NCBI GenBank assembly: GCA_019096065.1
Contig: JAGUCH010000004.1
Location: 5,084,001-5,148,000 of the forward strand
Direction of reading: 5' to 3'
DNA: 64,000 nucleotides
Origin: Paracyclopina nana
Lineage: Eukaryota; Arthropoda; Copepoda; Cyclopoida; Cyclopettidae
Shown here: positions 46,315-57,177 of the stretch, one piece after another
How the letters are laid out: each line of letters opens with the position of its first letter
How positions within the stretch are numbered: the stretch's first letter is position 1
Translations under genes and position numbers: made by a program
Notes under the pieces: model-generated
The model's database searches: none
Told to the model about the DNA's origin: nothing
The model's input: only the letters and a program-made list of their open reading frames with translations

Positions 46315-49300
46315 TTAGTTGGTAGCACTGTTGTTGTGCAGGAACCTGAATCCCGATCCGCTCCTTGTTGCGACGAACTCCGATTCTGCATTCATTGTGC
46401 GGATGGCCGCCGGGTGCAGCATGCAGCCCGCCCTCCACATCTGGTACAATTGGGCCAGGTCAAACTTCTTGTGGCTGTCTGCCGCATGGCCCCGCCCATC
46501 GCATCTATTGCAGACGCACATCATCATGGGGCATGTGGCCTCGTGGTGTCCAACCATCTTGCACGTGGGCACTCTGCAAGTCCCTGACTTTTTGCAGGTG
46601 CTGCCTTCATGGCCGTAGCTCCCACATTGATAACACGGGTGCGGGAACAAGATCAAGTCCTTCGGCAATTTGCTGATCGCCAGGACTTTCACTCTTGCGC
46701 TCTGGATCACCTCCGGTCTGTGCCACTCGCTTATCCTGTGATCGATGACGTCCTCAATGGCCGCGACCTCCTTTACGTCCATATTTGCCAAGTGGGCCTT
46801 TGAAATCCTGAAGTTCTTGCCACACTCGCCAATGTGTCTGTTGACCTGTGCGAAAGTGTTGTAATAATGAGACTCGTTCTTCAGTGGCCCCACCTGACTC
46901 GCGACCTCCTGAGGACCACCGCGTTCCTCTAGGAGGCCAACAAAGTCCATGGCAAAATTTGGGCCTATCTTGGCCGGTCTGTTCATGACAAGTGCCAACA
47001 AGAATTGGACATAAACCATGACGTCATCCTCATCTGCGCACCCTGCCTGCTTGGCCAGATGACCAGCGACCGCGTAGAGCAAGGCCATTGGTCCAAATTG
47101 ATCCATTCGATCATAGTACAACGTGTCAGTCGCGTACTCATCCACCGGTTTGTCATACAGATTGTTCCAATATTTCATTTCTGGGACAGTGTGTCGCACG
47201 CCCAGGATTTTCATCGCGTGTCTCTTGCCTGTCCTCACCGCATCCGCGTCCAGCTGCCTGTCCAGCATGAGGACAAAGTGAGCTGCCTCCACCCAGTTCG
47301 TAATTGGAGCTCCCATTGCCTTGAACGTCCTCAGATCGTCCCCTATGCCAAAGCCGATCTTCTTGATTGCCGTCGATGCTAGCAATCTTTTGATTTTTTC
47401 AGGGATTTCTTTGCCGTCGAACTTCCTACCCATGAAATGTACTCTGATCCCCAACGCGTTGCCATTTGGCGATCCAAAATGCACGTAGCATGCCATGTTA
47501 TCAAATTCGCCCTTCGTCAATGAGTACTTACACGCGTAGGCGGCCTGGAATGATGGCGAATAGCCCTCAACATCGACGGTCATGAAGTTGTGCTTCTCGA
47601 TCGCCTCGTAGAAGCCCTTCTTTTCCAGCACATGGTCAATTGGTGCGAAATGATTGTTGGTGTAATCATTTGCCCTTTTCGTCAATCCATAAATATAAGT
47701 CACCCGCCTTTTTCTCGTCTCCAAGTCGAAGGCGTGATCCTTCTTCATCTTGCTCAGCTCCATTGCTTTTCTGAGGGTCAGTGTTGGATAGGATCCCTTT
47801 GACTGCACCAGATAATCCTCTGGCCTGTGGCCATACGACAGTGGGCACGTCCTGTTCTTGCATCTTTTTTGTGGTGCGTAGGTCATATCATAGACTTTGC
47901 CTTCCAAAATGCAGTCGCAATAGTCTGCTCCATCAGGTGCCTTGTCCAGTTGTCTATCGTCGGCCTCCATTCCGGTCGCGTTCTTTGCTCTTGACCTCAA
48001 CATCTCGTAATCCATCGGGCGGTTGTCTTCCCATGCTAACACCTGGATGGGGTTGCTGCCCGGCGATGCTGGTTCTGAGGACTCCGTCGATGTTCCCCTT
48101 TGGTCGAGGTTAGGACAGCCGCGGTCCATTACCTCATCGACCACATCAGCATCGACCTCCATTATCTCGATGTTCTCGGTCTGGACCTCGGTGTTCGCAA
48201 TGGACACCACTTGCACTCCAGCATCCTGGTGCGTGAGCGCTGCCGCCGTCGCTTTTAGGAGTTCCATAACCTTGTCCACGTAGTCCTTGGTCATGATTGT
48301 CAATCCTTGTTTGACTGCTCCAAGTTCTTTGATGTCCGCCCAGTCTAACCTAACTTTGGTGTCTGACATTACAAACGTGTTCGTGAGGATACCTGACTTA
48401 TAACATTTGACCAGTTTTGGCACCGGCAGCATCCCAATCCCAGTCTCCAATGATTGGACGACTCCTTTTTCATATTCCAGCCCTTCATCCTCAATAGTGC
48501 CATCGATGTATTTCCCCACAATTTCTGCTTTGGCTGCCGCAATGATTTGCTCCGTTGGGCTCACTGCGTAGTTCCATTCGATGTTTTCTTCTGGGTCCTT
48601 GGCATAGAAGATCTCCAGGAAGAACGGCGAGTACGACATGGCCATGGCCTCGCCCACTGTGAGCCCCTTTGCCAGCAATTGGTATCTGCGGTACATCCTG
48701 TAAATATCTGCTCTCCGCGCTTTCTTACGTGCTCTGTATGTTCGAGACTCCGCGTCCTTCTTTTCTCCCCAATTTTCATAGGAGCCGATGATGACCACAT
48801 TTGGATCTGCGAAGTCCTCCAGGAACACCCGTCTGAGCGTGTCGATGTCTCGCTCGAATCTAACGACCTTGTTTGTTCCCATCCTTTCTTTCCATTCGGC
48901 CTCGACACTGACCCACGAATATGGCGGCTCGTTTTCCTCTTCTTCTTCAGCCGGCTGAGCCTTCGCTGGCTTAGCCTTTTTGCCTGATGAGCCCGGTGTT
49001 GACGACTCCGAGCTCTTTGTTTTCTTTGCTGGGCCGGCCTTCTTGGGTTTCTTCGCCGGCGTTTGCGGTGCTTTGGGGGCTGCTCGTTTTTCAGCCTTCA
49101 CCGTCGTCGTATCCATCATTTCGTCATCCAGGCTCTCATTGAAATCCAATTCGAGCGCCTCATCCTCGGCCTTGGCTGGAGGGTTGGTAGAACCACTGCA
49201 GTCCTGTCCAACCCTCTTCACCTTGACCACGACACTCTTCATCTTTGGTGGCTCCGTTTCGTCGGATGGTCCTGGTTTCGGCTCATTGTCGGCGGCTTTT

Positions 49301-49585
49301 TGTCGTCTGCTTCTTTCCGCCATTTCGGTCGCCTCTCGCTCTCTAACTGAATTTTGACCGTCTATGATTTCGCGAACAATTCCGATAATTTTTGTACTCA
49401 CAGTGGTATTGAATTCTTCTCGGTGATCGTGCTGGGGTGAAGATTTCCTTCGCCAAATCGTATGAATTCGCCGAATCCACTTTTGCACTTGATTTGCCAG
49501 GCTGAGTTGCTTCGATGAGATTCTCAGCTTTTCGCGCGCAATATCAATCATGCAACGTAGTAGAGAGTAATGCTTATGCTGCGAC
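46315..49585 (-). CDS. Second long frame of the BEL/Pao element, exonuclease-like region plus zinc knuckles
   Basis: This frame of about 1090 residues lies 3' of pol, where env sits in retroviruses and some BEL elements. I see no signal peptide or fusion-type membrane span, so it is not an obvious envelope. The first 150 residues are charged and Lys/Pro-rich (KKPKKAGPAKKTKSS). A globular middle follows. Around residues 660-860, TVDVEGY, KKIGFGIGDDLRTF and EYATDTLYYDRM resemble, in order and spacing, the three acidic motifs of DEDD-type 3'-5' exonucleases of the RNase D/WRN kind. Near residue 990 there are zinc-knuckle cysteines (CYQCGSYGHEGSTC, then CNRCDGRGHAADSH). The role is unknown. The frame continues upstream into overlap with the end of pol; 49323 is another possible start. 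Confidence 0.6.
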
Positions 49586-49697
49586 ATGACTAACGACGAC
49601 AATTTTACTTTTTCTCTTTTTGTGTGTGTGGTGTGTGGTGTAATATGTGGTGTGGTAGAAATTGGGCGTACTACTTGGCTTTTTGTATATTTATTTG

Positions 49698-52600
49698 TTA
49701 CAACTGCAGATATGGTAATGAATTGGTGGGGGCCAATTGTCTGATGCCCCTCTCTACAATGCCATGTTTGCATAATATCTTTGCCTTTCGTACTAGCCCG
49801 TCAGCACTTCGTGTGACTTCTTTGACTTGCCCCACCGACCACTTTGTTCTTTTTATTTTCAGATCTTCTTCGGCCACCACAACCAAATCTCCGATCTTGA
49901 CATTTTGCGACTCCTTGAGCCATTTGCTTCTCCTATGTAATTCTTGCAAATAATAATCTGCCCATAGCTTCTGGAACTTTTTCACATCTTGATCCAGCTC
50001 CCTCATCTGGAACTCCAGTGACTCCATTGTGGTCAAGATGCCTGTATCTCCGACCCTTCCCATGATCATGTGATTGGGTGTAATCGCCACTTTAGCTTGG
50101 TCACGCATTTTCAATATAGCTATCGGTCTCGAGTTCACCACATCCTCTGCCATAGCGACCCACGTCCTGAATACTTCAATGTCCACCGCGCCATGATCGA
50201 CCGAATCATTGACTGCTCTTTTTGCCAGTTTGACAAAACTTTCCACTTGTCCATTGGCTTCATGGTCTCTGGGCGCATTCATGTGCCATTTTTGGACATA
50301 ATTGCTCGTCCTGACCACAACTTGCGTCCAGTCCACTTCTTCGACCTCACATCTCATATCCTGCTTCTTGCGGCGTTCTTCTTCTTTCCATAATCGGCAC
50401 AACTTTTTGAATGAGCCCCCATTGTCCGAATATACCTCGGCGATTGGTCCTCTTCTTGATGCTATGCGTGACATGGCCATTACCACACTCTCTGTCGACA
50501 ATCCCAATGTCATCTCCAAGGTGACTGCCTTTGTTTGTAAGCAGACTGCCACCAGAATGTATGCCTTGACTGTCTTCCTGCAGAACGTGATCTCCTTGAA
50601 GCCCGTGAAGTCCACTGCCAATACTGAGCATGGCTTAATGTGATTGAGTTTCAAATCGGGTACTGCTCCCATAATTTGGTCCATTAATGGAGAGTGCAAC
50701 TTGTTGCACTGCGCACAATCCTTGGTCACTCTGCGTGCGAGAGTTTTTAGGGCTGGCCCTGTCATTTGCTTCGTGAGTCGTAACCACAATTCATCATTCC
50801 TGACATGCCGATTTGCCCTGTGGACTGCCCATGCATACAGATAAAATGGCCAGCTGTCTGCAGCTATAATTGGGAACATTGTGGATTGGGTTAATTCCTT
50901 CTGATTGTAGAGCCTTGTTCTTGCTCGCAGCAGTCCAGCCGCGTCGACCGCTGGGCACAGTTTCTTGATGTCCTTTCTTGTCCAGTTTCCTGTCTTCTCA
51001 TAGTGCTCCAATTCAGATCCCAGTTGCAACCATTGCCCATGAATTAGCAGCTTCTCCACAATTGTGGCCACGTCGTCGGGTTCGATGATCTCTCCCGGCA
51101 TTGAATGTCTCTTCATGCTCCAATAGGCTGCTCTCACCAATGCCCTTACCAAAATTGACCACCTGAAAGCTGCTTCTCTCAAGTTAAGGTTTTTTATTCC
51201 CTGGTGTATTTCTCTGGCCACACTCACCTGCTCTTTTTCTCCCCACCTCACCACATGATTTCTGATTATTCCGGTGCTCGTGGTGGAGATCAAGGTAGGA
51301 CAACTGCAGTCCATTCCTAGCAGTGTGATGTCTCCTTTGCCAGGTAGTTCGTCCCAGCGAACTTTCAATTTTGTTGTTGGTAGATCTTCTAGTTTCCATT
51401 TGAAGAATTCCGGGCCTTCCCAATATAACCTCGTTTCTGCTAATTGAGTCGCTGAGGCCCCTCTCGAAGGAATGTCACTTGGGTTGTCATTGGTTCCAAT
51501 GTGATTCCAATGATCCACATTGGACGTGTCAGAGATCTCAATCGCTCTGTTTCTCACATAAACGTCTCTTTCCACCCCTGCTTTCTTAATCCAGCACAGC
51601 ACCGGGTGGTTATCTACCCAGTAATATATTCGATCCTTTGGTATCTTCAGTAGGTCTCTCAATCTCACTGCCAGTCTGGCGCTGAGCAAGCATCCCGCTA
51701 ACTCTACCTCTGGGATTCTTCTTGGCTTCAAGCTCTGCATTCTGCCCTTTGTGGTGACCCAGTGAACTTCATCCGAGCCCTCGTTGGTAAGATATGCTGC
51801 TGTGGCGAAGGCTATGTCTGACCCGTCGCTACACATGTGCAGCACTGTTCTCTCATTAATCTCCTGTATCATTTTTCTCGGGTACTTGATTTGCTTCGCA
51901 TCCGTCACTTCTTTCAGCCACCCCCTATATTCCTTGACAGCCTCCTTGACTACAGGATGGGTCATCGTTGACAGCTCAGTGTCCCAATTTATTGGTACTT
52001 CTCTTGCAGCTACGTGGATTTTCTGAAGGCACCGTCTCGCCTTAACCAGCCATGGGAATAGCGCTCCCAGTGGATCGAAGACTTTGGCAATTTCACTCGC
52101 CATTGTTCTCTTCGTTACTGATCCTAGCTGCACAGGCTGCAGTTTGTAACCAATGGTGTCGGTGGTGGGATCCCATTTCAATCCCAGTGTCGAGTGCAAC
52201 CGCTCATCACTATCCTTTATCACCATGGCCTTCGCTCTCAACTCTACTGGGATGTCTCTGAGCGCACCTTCACTATTTGACACAAACTTTCTGAGGTTCA
52301 TGCCACAATCTGCTAACAAGGACTTCAGTTCGTTGGTCACTTCTCTGGCCTCCTCTTCCGTTTTAAATGACATAATCGCGTCATCCATGTACACCCTGGC
52401 GGCTTTCTTCAGCTTGTCGCTGCCGTGCAGGTTGATGTGATGCTTCACCACAAAATTTGCCACACTTGGTGCTGCTCGCAGTCCAAATGGCCATCTTGTG
52501 AACTGATATGGCTTGCCATCCACAAAAATGCGCACGTATTTTCTGTCTTTTTCTGGCAGGGCGATCATCAAGTACATCTTCTCGATGTCTGCCACCACTG

Positions 52601-55600
52601 CCACTTCGCCCACCCTGAACTCCACCATGGTGTCGAAGATATCCGCCAGGAAGTTGGGCCCAGTGTGTTGCTGCTCATTGATTGACGTTCCTGCAAACTT
52701 TTGTTTTGCATTATACACAAATCTGTATTTCGTGGTTTCACTCTCATGCTTGGCTACGCAGAAATATGGTAAGAAGTAACTGTTGAGCCAATCTCCCTCT
52801 GGCACTGGTTCTATTATTCCGAGCTTCAAATATTCGGCCATCGTCGCGGACACTGCCTCGGCCACTCCTGCATCTTTTTTATGTTTCGCATCCAAGGTCC
52901 TTTGCATGGCCAGGCATTGATGGTAATTCTTTGGTAGGTTTGGTACATCAGAGATCCATGGTATGGCCACTTCCCAGAGCCCATCCTCTCTTCTCTTGAT
53001 GCTCTCCTTCATTTTTCTCAAGGCATCCTCCTCTGCCAGGTTGAATCTCAGCACGGCCTTTTCGGCTCTGTCTATGCCAACTGACTCCAGCCCGAACTGT
53101 CGATCCCACATGTATTGCAATGTATCATCCGACATTGCCCCCACCACGTTGAATTCTTTCCAGTTCGTGATCAGGCCCGTGAATTCTCCTATGCCATCGC
53201 TATTATGTAGCACCGTCCATCCCAGGGGCGATCTCCTAGCCAGTGGGCCGCCCATGACCATGACATCCTCATGTGACCTCATCATATTGGTGTTGTCGAA
53301 GCCAATGAGTATTCCCACGCCACCTTCACACGGCTTTGGAAAGTCAATGTGAGCTATTTGGCTGAATGTCAACTTCAATTCATTTGGGTCCACCGGAGTA
53401 ATGCTGGCCGGCAGGTTGAATGTCCTGCATTTGATTTCATGGCTATCTTGTTTGCCCGCAGCCCTCACGTAGATCTTTCCTTGCACTGATGGCTGGCGAA
53501 CCACCCTGTCGTCCCCGACCACTTGGACTGCGAATTGCTTTCTTTTTCCTTTGAGGCCGATCTTCTTCGCAAGCTCTGGTTGTATCAGAGTGACGCTTGA
53601 TCCTTGGTCCAGCAGTGCATTCGTGAGAGTCACATTTGTGAAATTCGCGTCAGTAGCTATCTCTACTGGGACTGTCATCCATGATTTGACTGGCTTTGTC
53701 ACCAATGCTATCGTCTCCACCTCTTCCTCCTCCATCACGCCGTCAGAGGGACAACTGCAGTCCCTGCCGACCAACGTGGCATTGTCCTTCGCGTTGATTT
53801 TTGCCTGTAGCTCTGCCATCTGCTTCAACATCAGGGACATCTGCTGTTCTAGGTCATCTTTTGGTTTGTCTACCTTTGCCATGTTGTTCTTGGCGTGGAG
53901 TTTCGTGTGGTGTCTCAAAGATCCGCATTCCTTGCATGTCTCTGAGCTGCGGCAGTCTGAGGCCGCGTGCTTGCTCTTGAGACATCTGGGACACAGCTTT
54001 GCTGCTATGATTTTGTCCCTTATCACTTTGAAATCAAATTTTTCCCAATCCTTGCACTCCACTCCTTTGTGGCCAGCCTTGTCACATACGAAACACTTTC
54101 CTGCCCCCCTTGCCAGGGCCACCACATCATCATCCCATCCTGCCAGGTCGAGGCCCCAGTCATCTTCTTCTGGAGTCTCTTCCTCGTCAGAGCCCCCAAA
54201 AAATACCGCCTCTTCCTCGTCGTAGTCGTCAATTCTTTCTGTGAACAAGGTATTCTCACTAGATGCTCGGGAATAGTTTCTTCTCCCATCCCTGTGATCT
54301 CTTGCTCTATATTGGCTTGTTGACTGAGTCTGCCGGCGTTGTGGATCCTGCCTTCGTTGTCCTTGTCGATCATATTGGACAACATGGTCTTTTGGTCCAC
54401 CTCTTATGCCTTTTGTGATGAGTGCTGCTTTCTTGCTTCGTATGTGTGCTGTGCACCTCACTTGAGTCCATGTCAGGAACAGCCTCAGACTGTCTTGAGA
54501 CTGCTTCATTTCTTGTCGGTATCTATCATAGTCTCTTCTTGTGAAGTTGTCCATTCTAAGGCACGCCAAGATTCCATGTGTGGCTTCCAATGGATCCTTG
54601 CCTGCCCTGCCATACCAATCCAGAATCTCCTCCACATGCGCATTGGTGTCCCAAATCGTGTTAATGTCTCTAAGAGTCATTTCTGGGTAGTCTCTCAATT
54701 GAGTGAGTAGGTCTTGAATCATTTCATCCGGTTCCACCGGCGTGTCTCCAAATATTTTATCAAGGGTCATTATGGCGTCAGAAAATCCTTCTCTCGTGGG
54801 GTCACATCTTGCCAAGGCTGTAGCCAGCTTTCCACTGACCCAGGAGAAGAGTCTGTGGACCTTTTCGAACCAGTCCATGTTCTTCTTTGTTGCAATCCGT
54901 GCCCAGACTGCGTACTTGAATTGACGATATTGTGATGGGTTAGATCCATCAAAATTGATCCTCAGTGGCTGCTCTCTTTGAGTGTCAGCCGCCGCACATG
55001 GGTCATAGAACTGCTCCAGCCGGATTCCCACGTGTAGATCCTCCCAATTGGGCTGCTCGTAGGTCTTTCTTCTCACTATGTCAATCATGGTGTTCTGTGA
55101 CAGCAGTGCTTCCTCAAACTGTCTCTTGAGCTTGAATTGTTCACTATTACGTTGCATTCCAGTCAAAGCTACGTCAGCGCTGAATATGCTGCTAACTGCG
55201 TCTGAAAACTCCAACTTCATGTTCTTCTCTGAAGTCCTCGTCCCCGCTTGTTCGGCCGGCTCTTTTTTCATCTGAGTTGGCCTCGTCTCTTCCAATGCTC
55301 TCATGCATCCATCACACTCCTTCTCTCTCAGAATGAGCGTTGTCACGTCAATGGTAATTTTCTGGTCGGGTGGTAGCTCGATAATCGTGTCATGACATTG
55401 TTTTATTGCCTGTCGCAGTTCCAGCATTCTCTGCTTATAGTTGTCCTTGATCACTGAGCCTGTTTTCGCCTGGCGCCACAGCCTCTCCATGTCCTTCAAT
55501 TCCACTGTCTTCATCTCGTGCCTCGCGACCAAAGTTGCAGCGTCCAGACCCTTCAAAGGTTGCTGTACGATATTCTGCAATTGCTCCGTGGCCTCCTGAG

Positions 55601-56399
55601 GCTGTCCGGCCGCTGCTGCGTTCTCGGCTACTGGGTCCTCGGTGCTCGAGCCATCACTGGAGGTCTCGGCCCATTCTGCCGTCTTCAGTTTTCTCACCAC
55701 ACTGCCAGCCTTCAAAATTTCCAGCTTCACCGCTTTTTGCATTGCGGCTGCTTGTGTGGCAAACTCCACTTTACTGGATTCTGCCAACACTTCCTCAACT
55801 TGTTTCAGCTCTGCCGGCATCTCCTCCAAGATCTTTTCCAGCCTAGTTTTCCCTTTGGCAGCCTTTTTACTCGTCGTCGCCTCTTGTATAGCCGTGATCA
55901 CTGCCTGTACAGCTTCCCCCATTGACGTCTTTGTTTCCAGCCAATGTTCCCAGACCGGATCTGGATTGGCTGTCGCCATGTTGTTCAATCGACTTGGCAG
56001 GATGAGTTGCTTGCGTTTAGATTTCCCGGTCACGATGCTTTGATCCTCAGTTTCCAATGCCACCGGCGTATCTTCCAATAGTAGGTCGAAGGCCGACGTG
56101 AGCCCAAATCGGATCGTCGGGTCTGGATGCCCTGCTACAACCTGAGATTGATCTAACGACAGCCTTTTCCTGAATTCCGCTGTCCTCTCTTCGGCCTCCC
56201 TCTGCTTCTGTTCCTCAGTCTGCCTATTTGACATCAGGGCGTTGCTGTACGTCCTTGAATACGGCCCGTTGGGTGTTTTTTCAGCTGGCTTGGGTCTAAA
56301 ATTATATTTTTCCGGCAATTCTCGTGAAACCTGTTGTAACTTTCCCACCTTCGGCTGCCGACTCATGGGCCTCACCCGGTCAAGCACTTCCCACGACAA
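49698..56399 (-). CDS. gag-pol polyprotein frame of the BEL/Pao element
   Basis: One open frame of 2233 residues. In order: a charged gag start; a DUF1759-type gag region near residue 480 (INFDGSNPSQYRQF); zinc knuckles near 765 (CFVCDKAGHKGVEC); a retropepsin with LLDQGSS near 930; a reverse transcriptase with the YMDD box near 1335; an RNase H region; a zinc-binding and integrase core near 1930 (AVDFTGF, then SDNGGSF); and a C-terminal DUF5641-like region (LVVVAEEDLKIKRTKW). Gag and pol are fused in one frame, as in many BEL/Pao elements. It is part of the LTR element, not a host gene. Confidence 0.92.
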   Translation of the reverse strand: MSWEVLDRVRPMSRQPKVGKLQQVSRELPEKYNFRPKPAEKTPNGPYSRTYSNALMSNRQTEEQKQREAEERTAEFRKRLSLDQSQVVAGHPDPTIRFGLTSAFDLLLEDTPVALETEDQSIVTGKSKRKQLILPSRLNNMATANPDPVWEHWLETKTSMGEAVQAVITAIQEATTSKKAAKGKTRLEKILEEMPAELKQVEEVLAESSKVEFATQAAAMQKAVKLEILKAGSVVRKLKTAEWAETSSDGSSTEDPVAENAAAAGQPQEATEQLQNIVQQPLKGLDAATLVARHEMKTVELKDMERLWRQAKTGSVIKDNYKQRMLELRQAIKQCHDTIIELPPDQKITIDVTTLILREKECDGCMRALEETRPTQMKKEPAEQAGTRTSEKNMKLEFSDAVSSIFSADVALTGMQRNSEQFKLKRQFEEALLSQNTMIDIVRRKTYEQPNWEDLHVGIRLEQFYDPCAAADTQREQPLRINFDGSNPSQYRQFKYAVWARIATKKNMDWFEKVHRLFSWVSGKLATALARCDPTREGFSDAIMTLDKIFGDTPVEPDEMIQDLLTQLRDYPEMTLRDINTIWDTNAHVEEILDWYGRAGKDPLEATHGILACLRMDNFTRRDYDRYRQEMKQSQDSLRLFLTWTQVRCTAHIRSKKAALITKGIRGGPKDHVVQYDRQGQRRQDPQRRQTQSTSQYRARDHRDGRRNYSRASSENTLFTERIDDYDEEEAVFFGGSDEEETPEEDDWGLDLAGWDDDVVALARGAGKCFVCDKAGHKGVECKDWEKFDFKVIRDKIIAAKLCPRCLKSKHAASDCRSSETCKECGSLRHHTKLHAKNNMAKVDKPKDDLEQQMSLMLKQMAELQAKINAKDNATLVGRDCSCPSDGVMEEEEVETIALVTKPVKSWMTVPVEIATDANFTNVTLTNALLDQGSSVTLIQPELAKKIGLKGKRKQFAVQVVGDDRVVRQPSVQGKIYVRAAGKQDSHEIKCRTFNLPASITPVDPNELKLTFSQIAHIDFPKPCEGGVGILIGFDNTNMMRSHEDVMVMGGPLARRSPLGWTVLHNSDGIGEFTGLITNWKEFNVVGAMSDDTLQYMWDRQFGLESVGIDRAEKAVLRFNLAEEDALRKMKESIKRREDGLWEVAIPWISDVPNLPKNYHQCLAMQRTLDAKHKKDAGVAEAVSATMAEYLKLGIIEPVPEGDWLNSYFLPYFCVAKHESETTKYRFVYNAKQKFAGTSINEQQHTGPNFLADIFDTMVEFRVGEVAVVADIEKMYLMIALPEKDRKYVRIFVDGKPYQFTRWPFGLRAAPSVANFVVKHHINLHGSDKLKKAARVYMDDAIMSFKTEEEAREVTNELKSLLADCGMNLRKFVSNSEGALRDIPVELRAKAMVIKDSDERLHSTLGLKWDPTTDTIGYKLQPVQLGSVTKRTMASEIAKVFDPLGALFPWLVKARRCLQKIHVAAREVPINWDTELSTMTHPVVKEAVKEYRGWLKEVTDAKQIKYPRKMIQEINERTVLHMCSDGSDIAFATAAYLTNEGSDEVHWVTTKGRMQSLKPRRIPEVELAGCLLSARLAVRLRDLLKIPKDRIYYWVDNHPVLCWIKKAGVERDVYVRNRAIEISDTSNVDHWNHIGTNDNPSDIPSRGASATQLAETRLYWEGPEFFKWKLEDLPTTKLKVRWDELPGKGDITLLGMDCSCPTLISTTSTGIIRNHVVRWGEKEQVSVAREIHQGIKNLNLREAAFRWSILVRALVRAAYWSMKRHSMPGEIIEPDDVATIVEKLLIHGQWLQLGSELEHYEKTGNWTRKDIKKLCPAVDAAGLLRARTRLYNQKELTQSTMFPIIAADSWPFYLYAWAVHRANRHVRNDELWLRLTKQMTGPALKTLARRVTKDCAQCNKLHSPLMDQIMGAVPDLKLNHIKPCSVLAVDFTGFKEITFCRKTVKAYILVAVCLQTKAVTLEMTLGLSTESVVMAMSRIASRRGPIAEVYSDNGGSFKKLCRLWKEEERRKKQDMRCEVEEVDWTQVVVRTSNYVQKWHMNAPRDHEANGQVESFVKLAKRAVNDSVDHGAVDIEVFRTWVAMAEDVVNSRPIAILKMRDQAKVAITPNHMIMGRVGDTGILTTMESLEFQMRELDQDVKKFQKLWADYYLQELHRRSKWLKESQNVKIGDLVVVAEEDLKIKRTKWSVGQVKEVTRSADGLVRKAKILCKHGIVERGIRQLAPTNSLPYLQL

Positions 56400-56854
56400 C
56401 CGCGGTCCTGTGGAAGTCTTTTGCTTGCTCTAACCAATGAAACAATTCTAACTCAATTTCTTTCGTCTTTTCTATTTCACTACGCTCAAAACAACAACAA
56501 ACACCGACGCTCAATCTCCTCCTCGCAGCGCTTCCAGATGCCGCTCTGCGAAAGTTCCCCAAAACTCGTCCGAAAACGCCAATCTTGGTTATATCTGGGT
56601 CGCCGAGATCTGGTTGCTGCTGATGCTTGGCTTCACCGTCGTGCGTATGTGCGTCAATTTTCTGTTTTCAAAGATGGCGGCAGTCCCCTCGGTTTGAAAA
56701 CGTCTTCTTCAAGGTGGCGGCAGTCCCCTCAGTCTTGAAGAAGTTCTTCGTCCCCTCTGTTTTCCTAGGTGGCGGGCAGTGACTGTCCCCTCAGTCTGGA
56801 AAACTGGTGTTTGCTCGGCTCGATGAGAAACTTGATGTCCAGGATCGTTAGGAT

Positions 56855-56872
56855 CTCCTTAGTTGGGTGCCA
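56855..56872 (-). other. Primer-binding site of the BEL/Pao element
   Basis: TGGCACCCAACTAAGGAG directly follows the 5' LTR on the minus strand; TGG pairs with the CCA end of a tRNA. I cannot name the tRNA from sequence alone. Confidence 0.6.
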
Positions 56873-57172
56873 TGTAGTCTGAATCTGGGCGATTGGATCG
56901 ACAAGGTCAACGGGTCGACCAGGATGGACGAGCAAAAGGAAGACGAATGCCAGAGGATCGTTTGCTTTTGCTGTAAGATATGAATGAGCTTGGTGAATCT
57001 AAGACTTGATAATAAAAACTTGGTTAGAGAATCGATGAAATACAATTCGAATAACAGATTTTTATTGATCTGAACTCGAGTAATGCTGATAACGTAATGA
57101 ACTATGTATCTGGAAAAGTCTGACAGTTGCTGCTGAGATAGCGACACAACAAAACCATGGAGAACCTCAACA
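56873..57172 (-). repeat. 5' LTR of the BEL/Pao element
   Basis: 300 bp matching 45958-46257 with about seven mismatches by eye, clustered at one end. Confidence 0.92.
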
Positions 57173-57177
57173 CACCA
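57173..57177. repeat. Target site duplication CACCA, right
   Basis: This matches 45953-45957 and belongs to the DCLRE1A coding sequence (codons of Leu-Val-Cys on the minus strand). Confidence 0.85.

Larger units (their letters stand above)
45958..57172 (-). mobile_element. BEL/Pao LTR retrotransposon (11.2 kb), inserted in DCLRE1A
   Basis: The element reads on the minus strand: 5' LTR 56873-57172, primer-binding site, gag-pol frame, a second long frame, polypurine tract, and 3' LTR 45958-46257. The two 300-bp LTRs start TG and end CA and differ at about seven positions by eye (about 2%), so the insertion is young on an evolutionary scale. Five-base duplications flank it. The leader (56670-56800) carries several copies of a short AGGGGAC-containing motif resembling the polypurine tract. 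The long frames look open, and the element looks whole. BEL/Pao is assigned from the Peptidase_A17-type pol, DUF1759 gag and the C-terminal DUF5641-like region. It lies in the same orientation as the host gene. Confidence 0.93.

Noticed and set aside
46315-49585. Calling the second frame of the LTR element an envelope gene
   Set aside because: No signal peptide, glycosylated ectodomain or C-terminal membrane span is visible. Zinc knuckles and exonuclease-like motifs point elsewhere.
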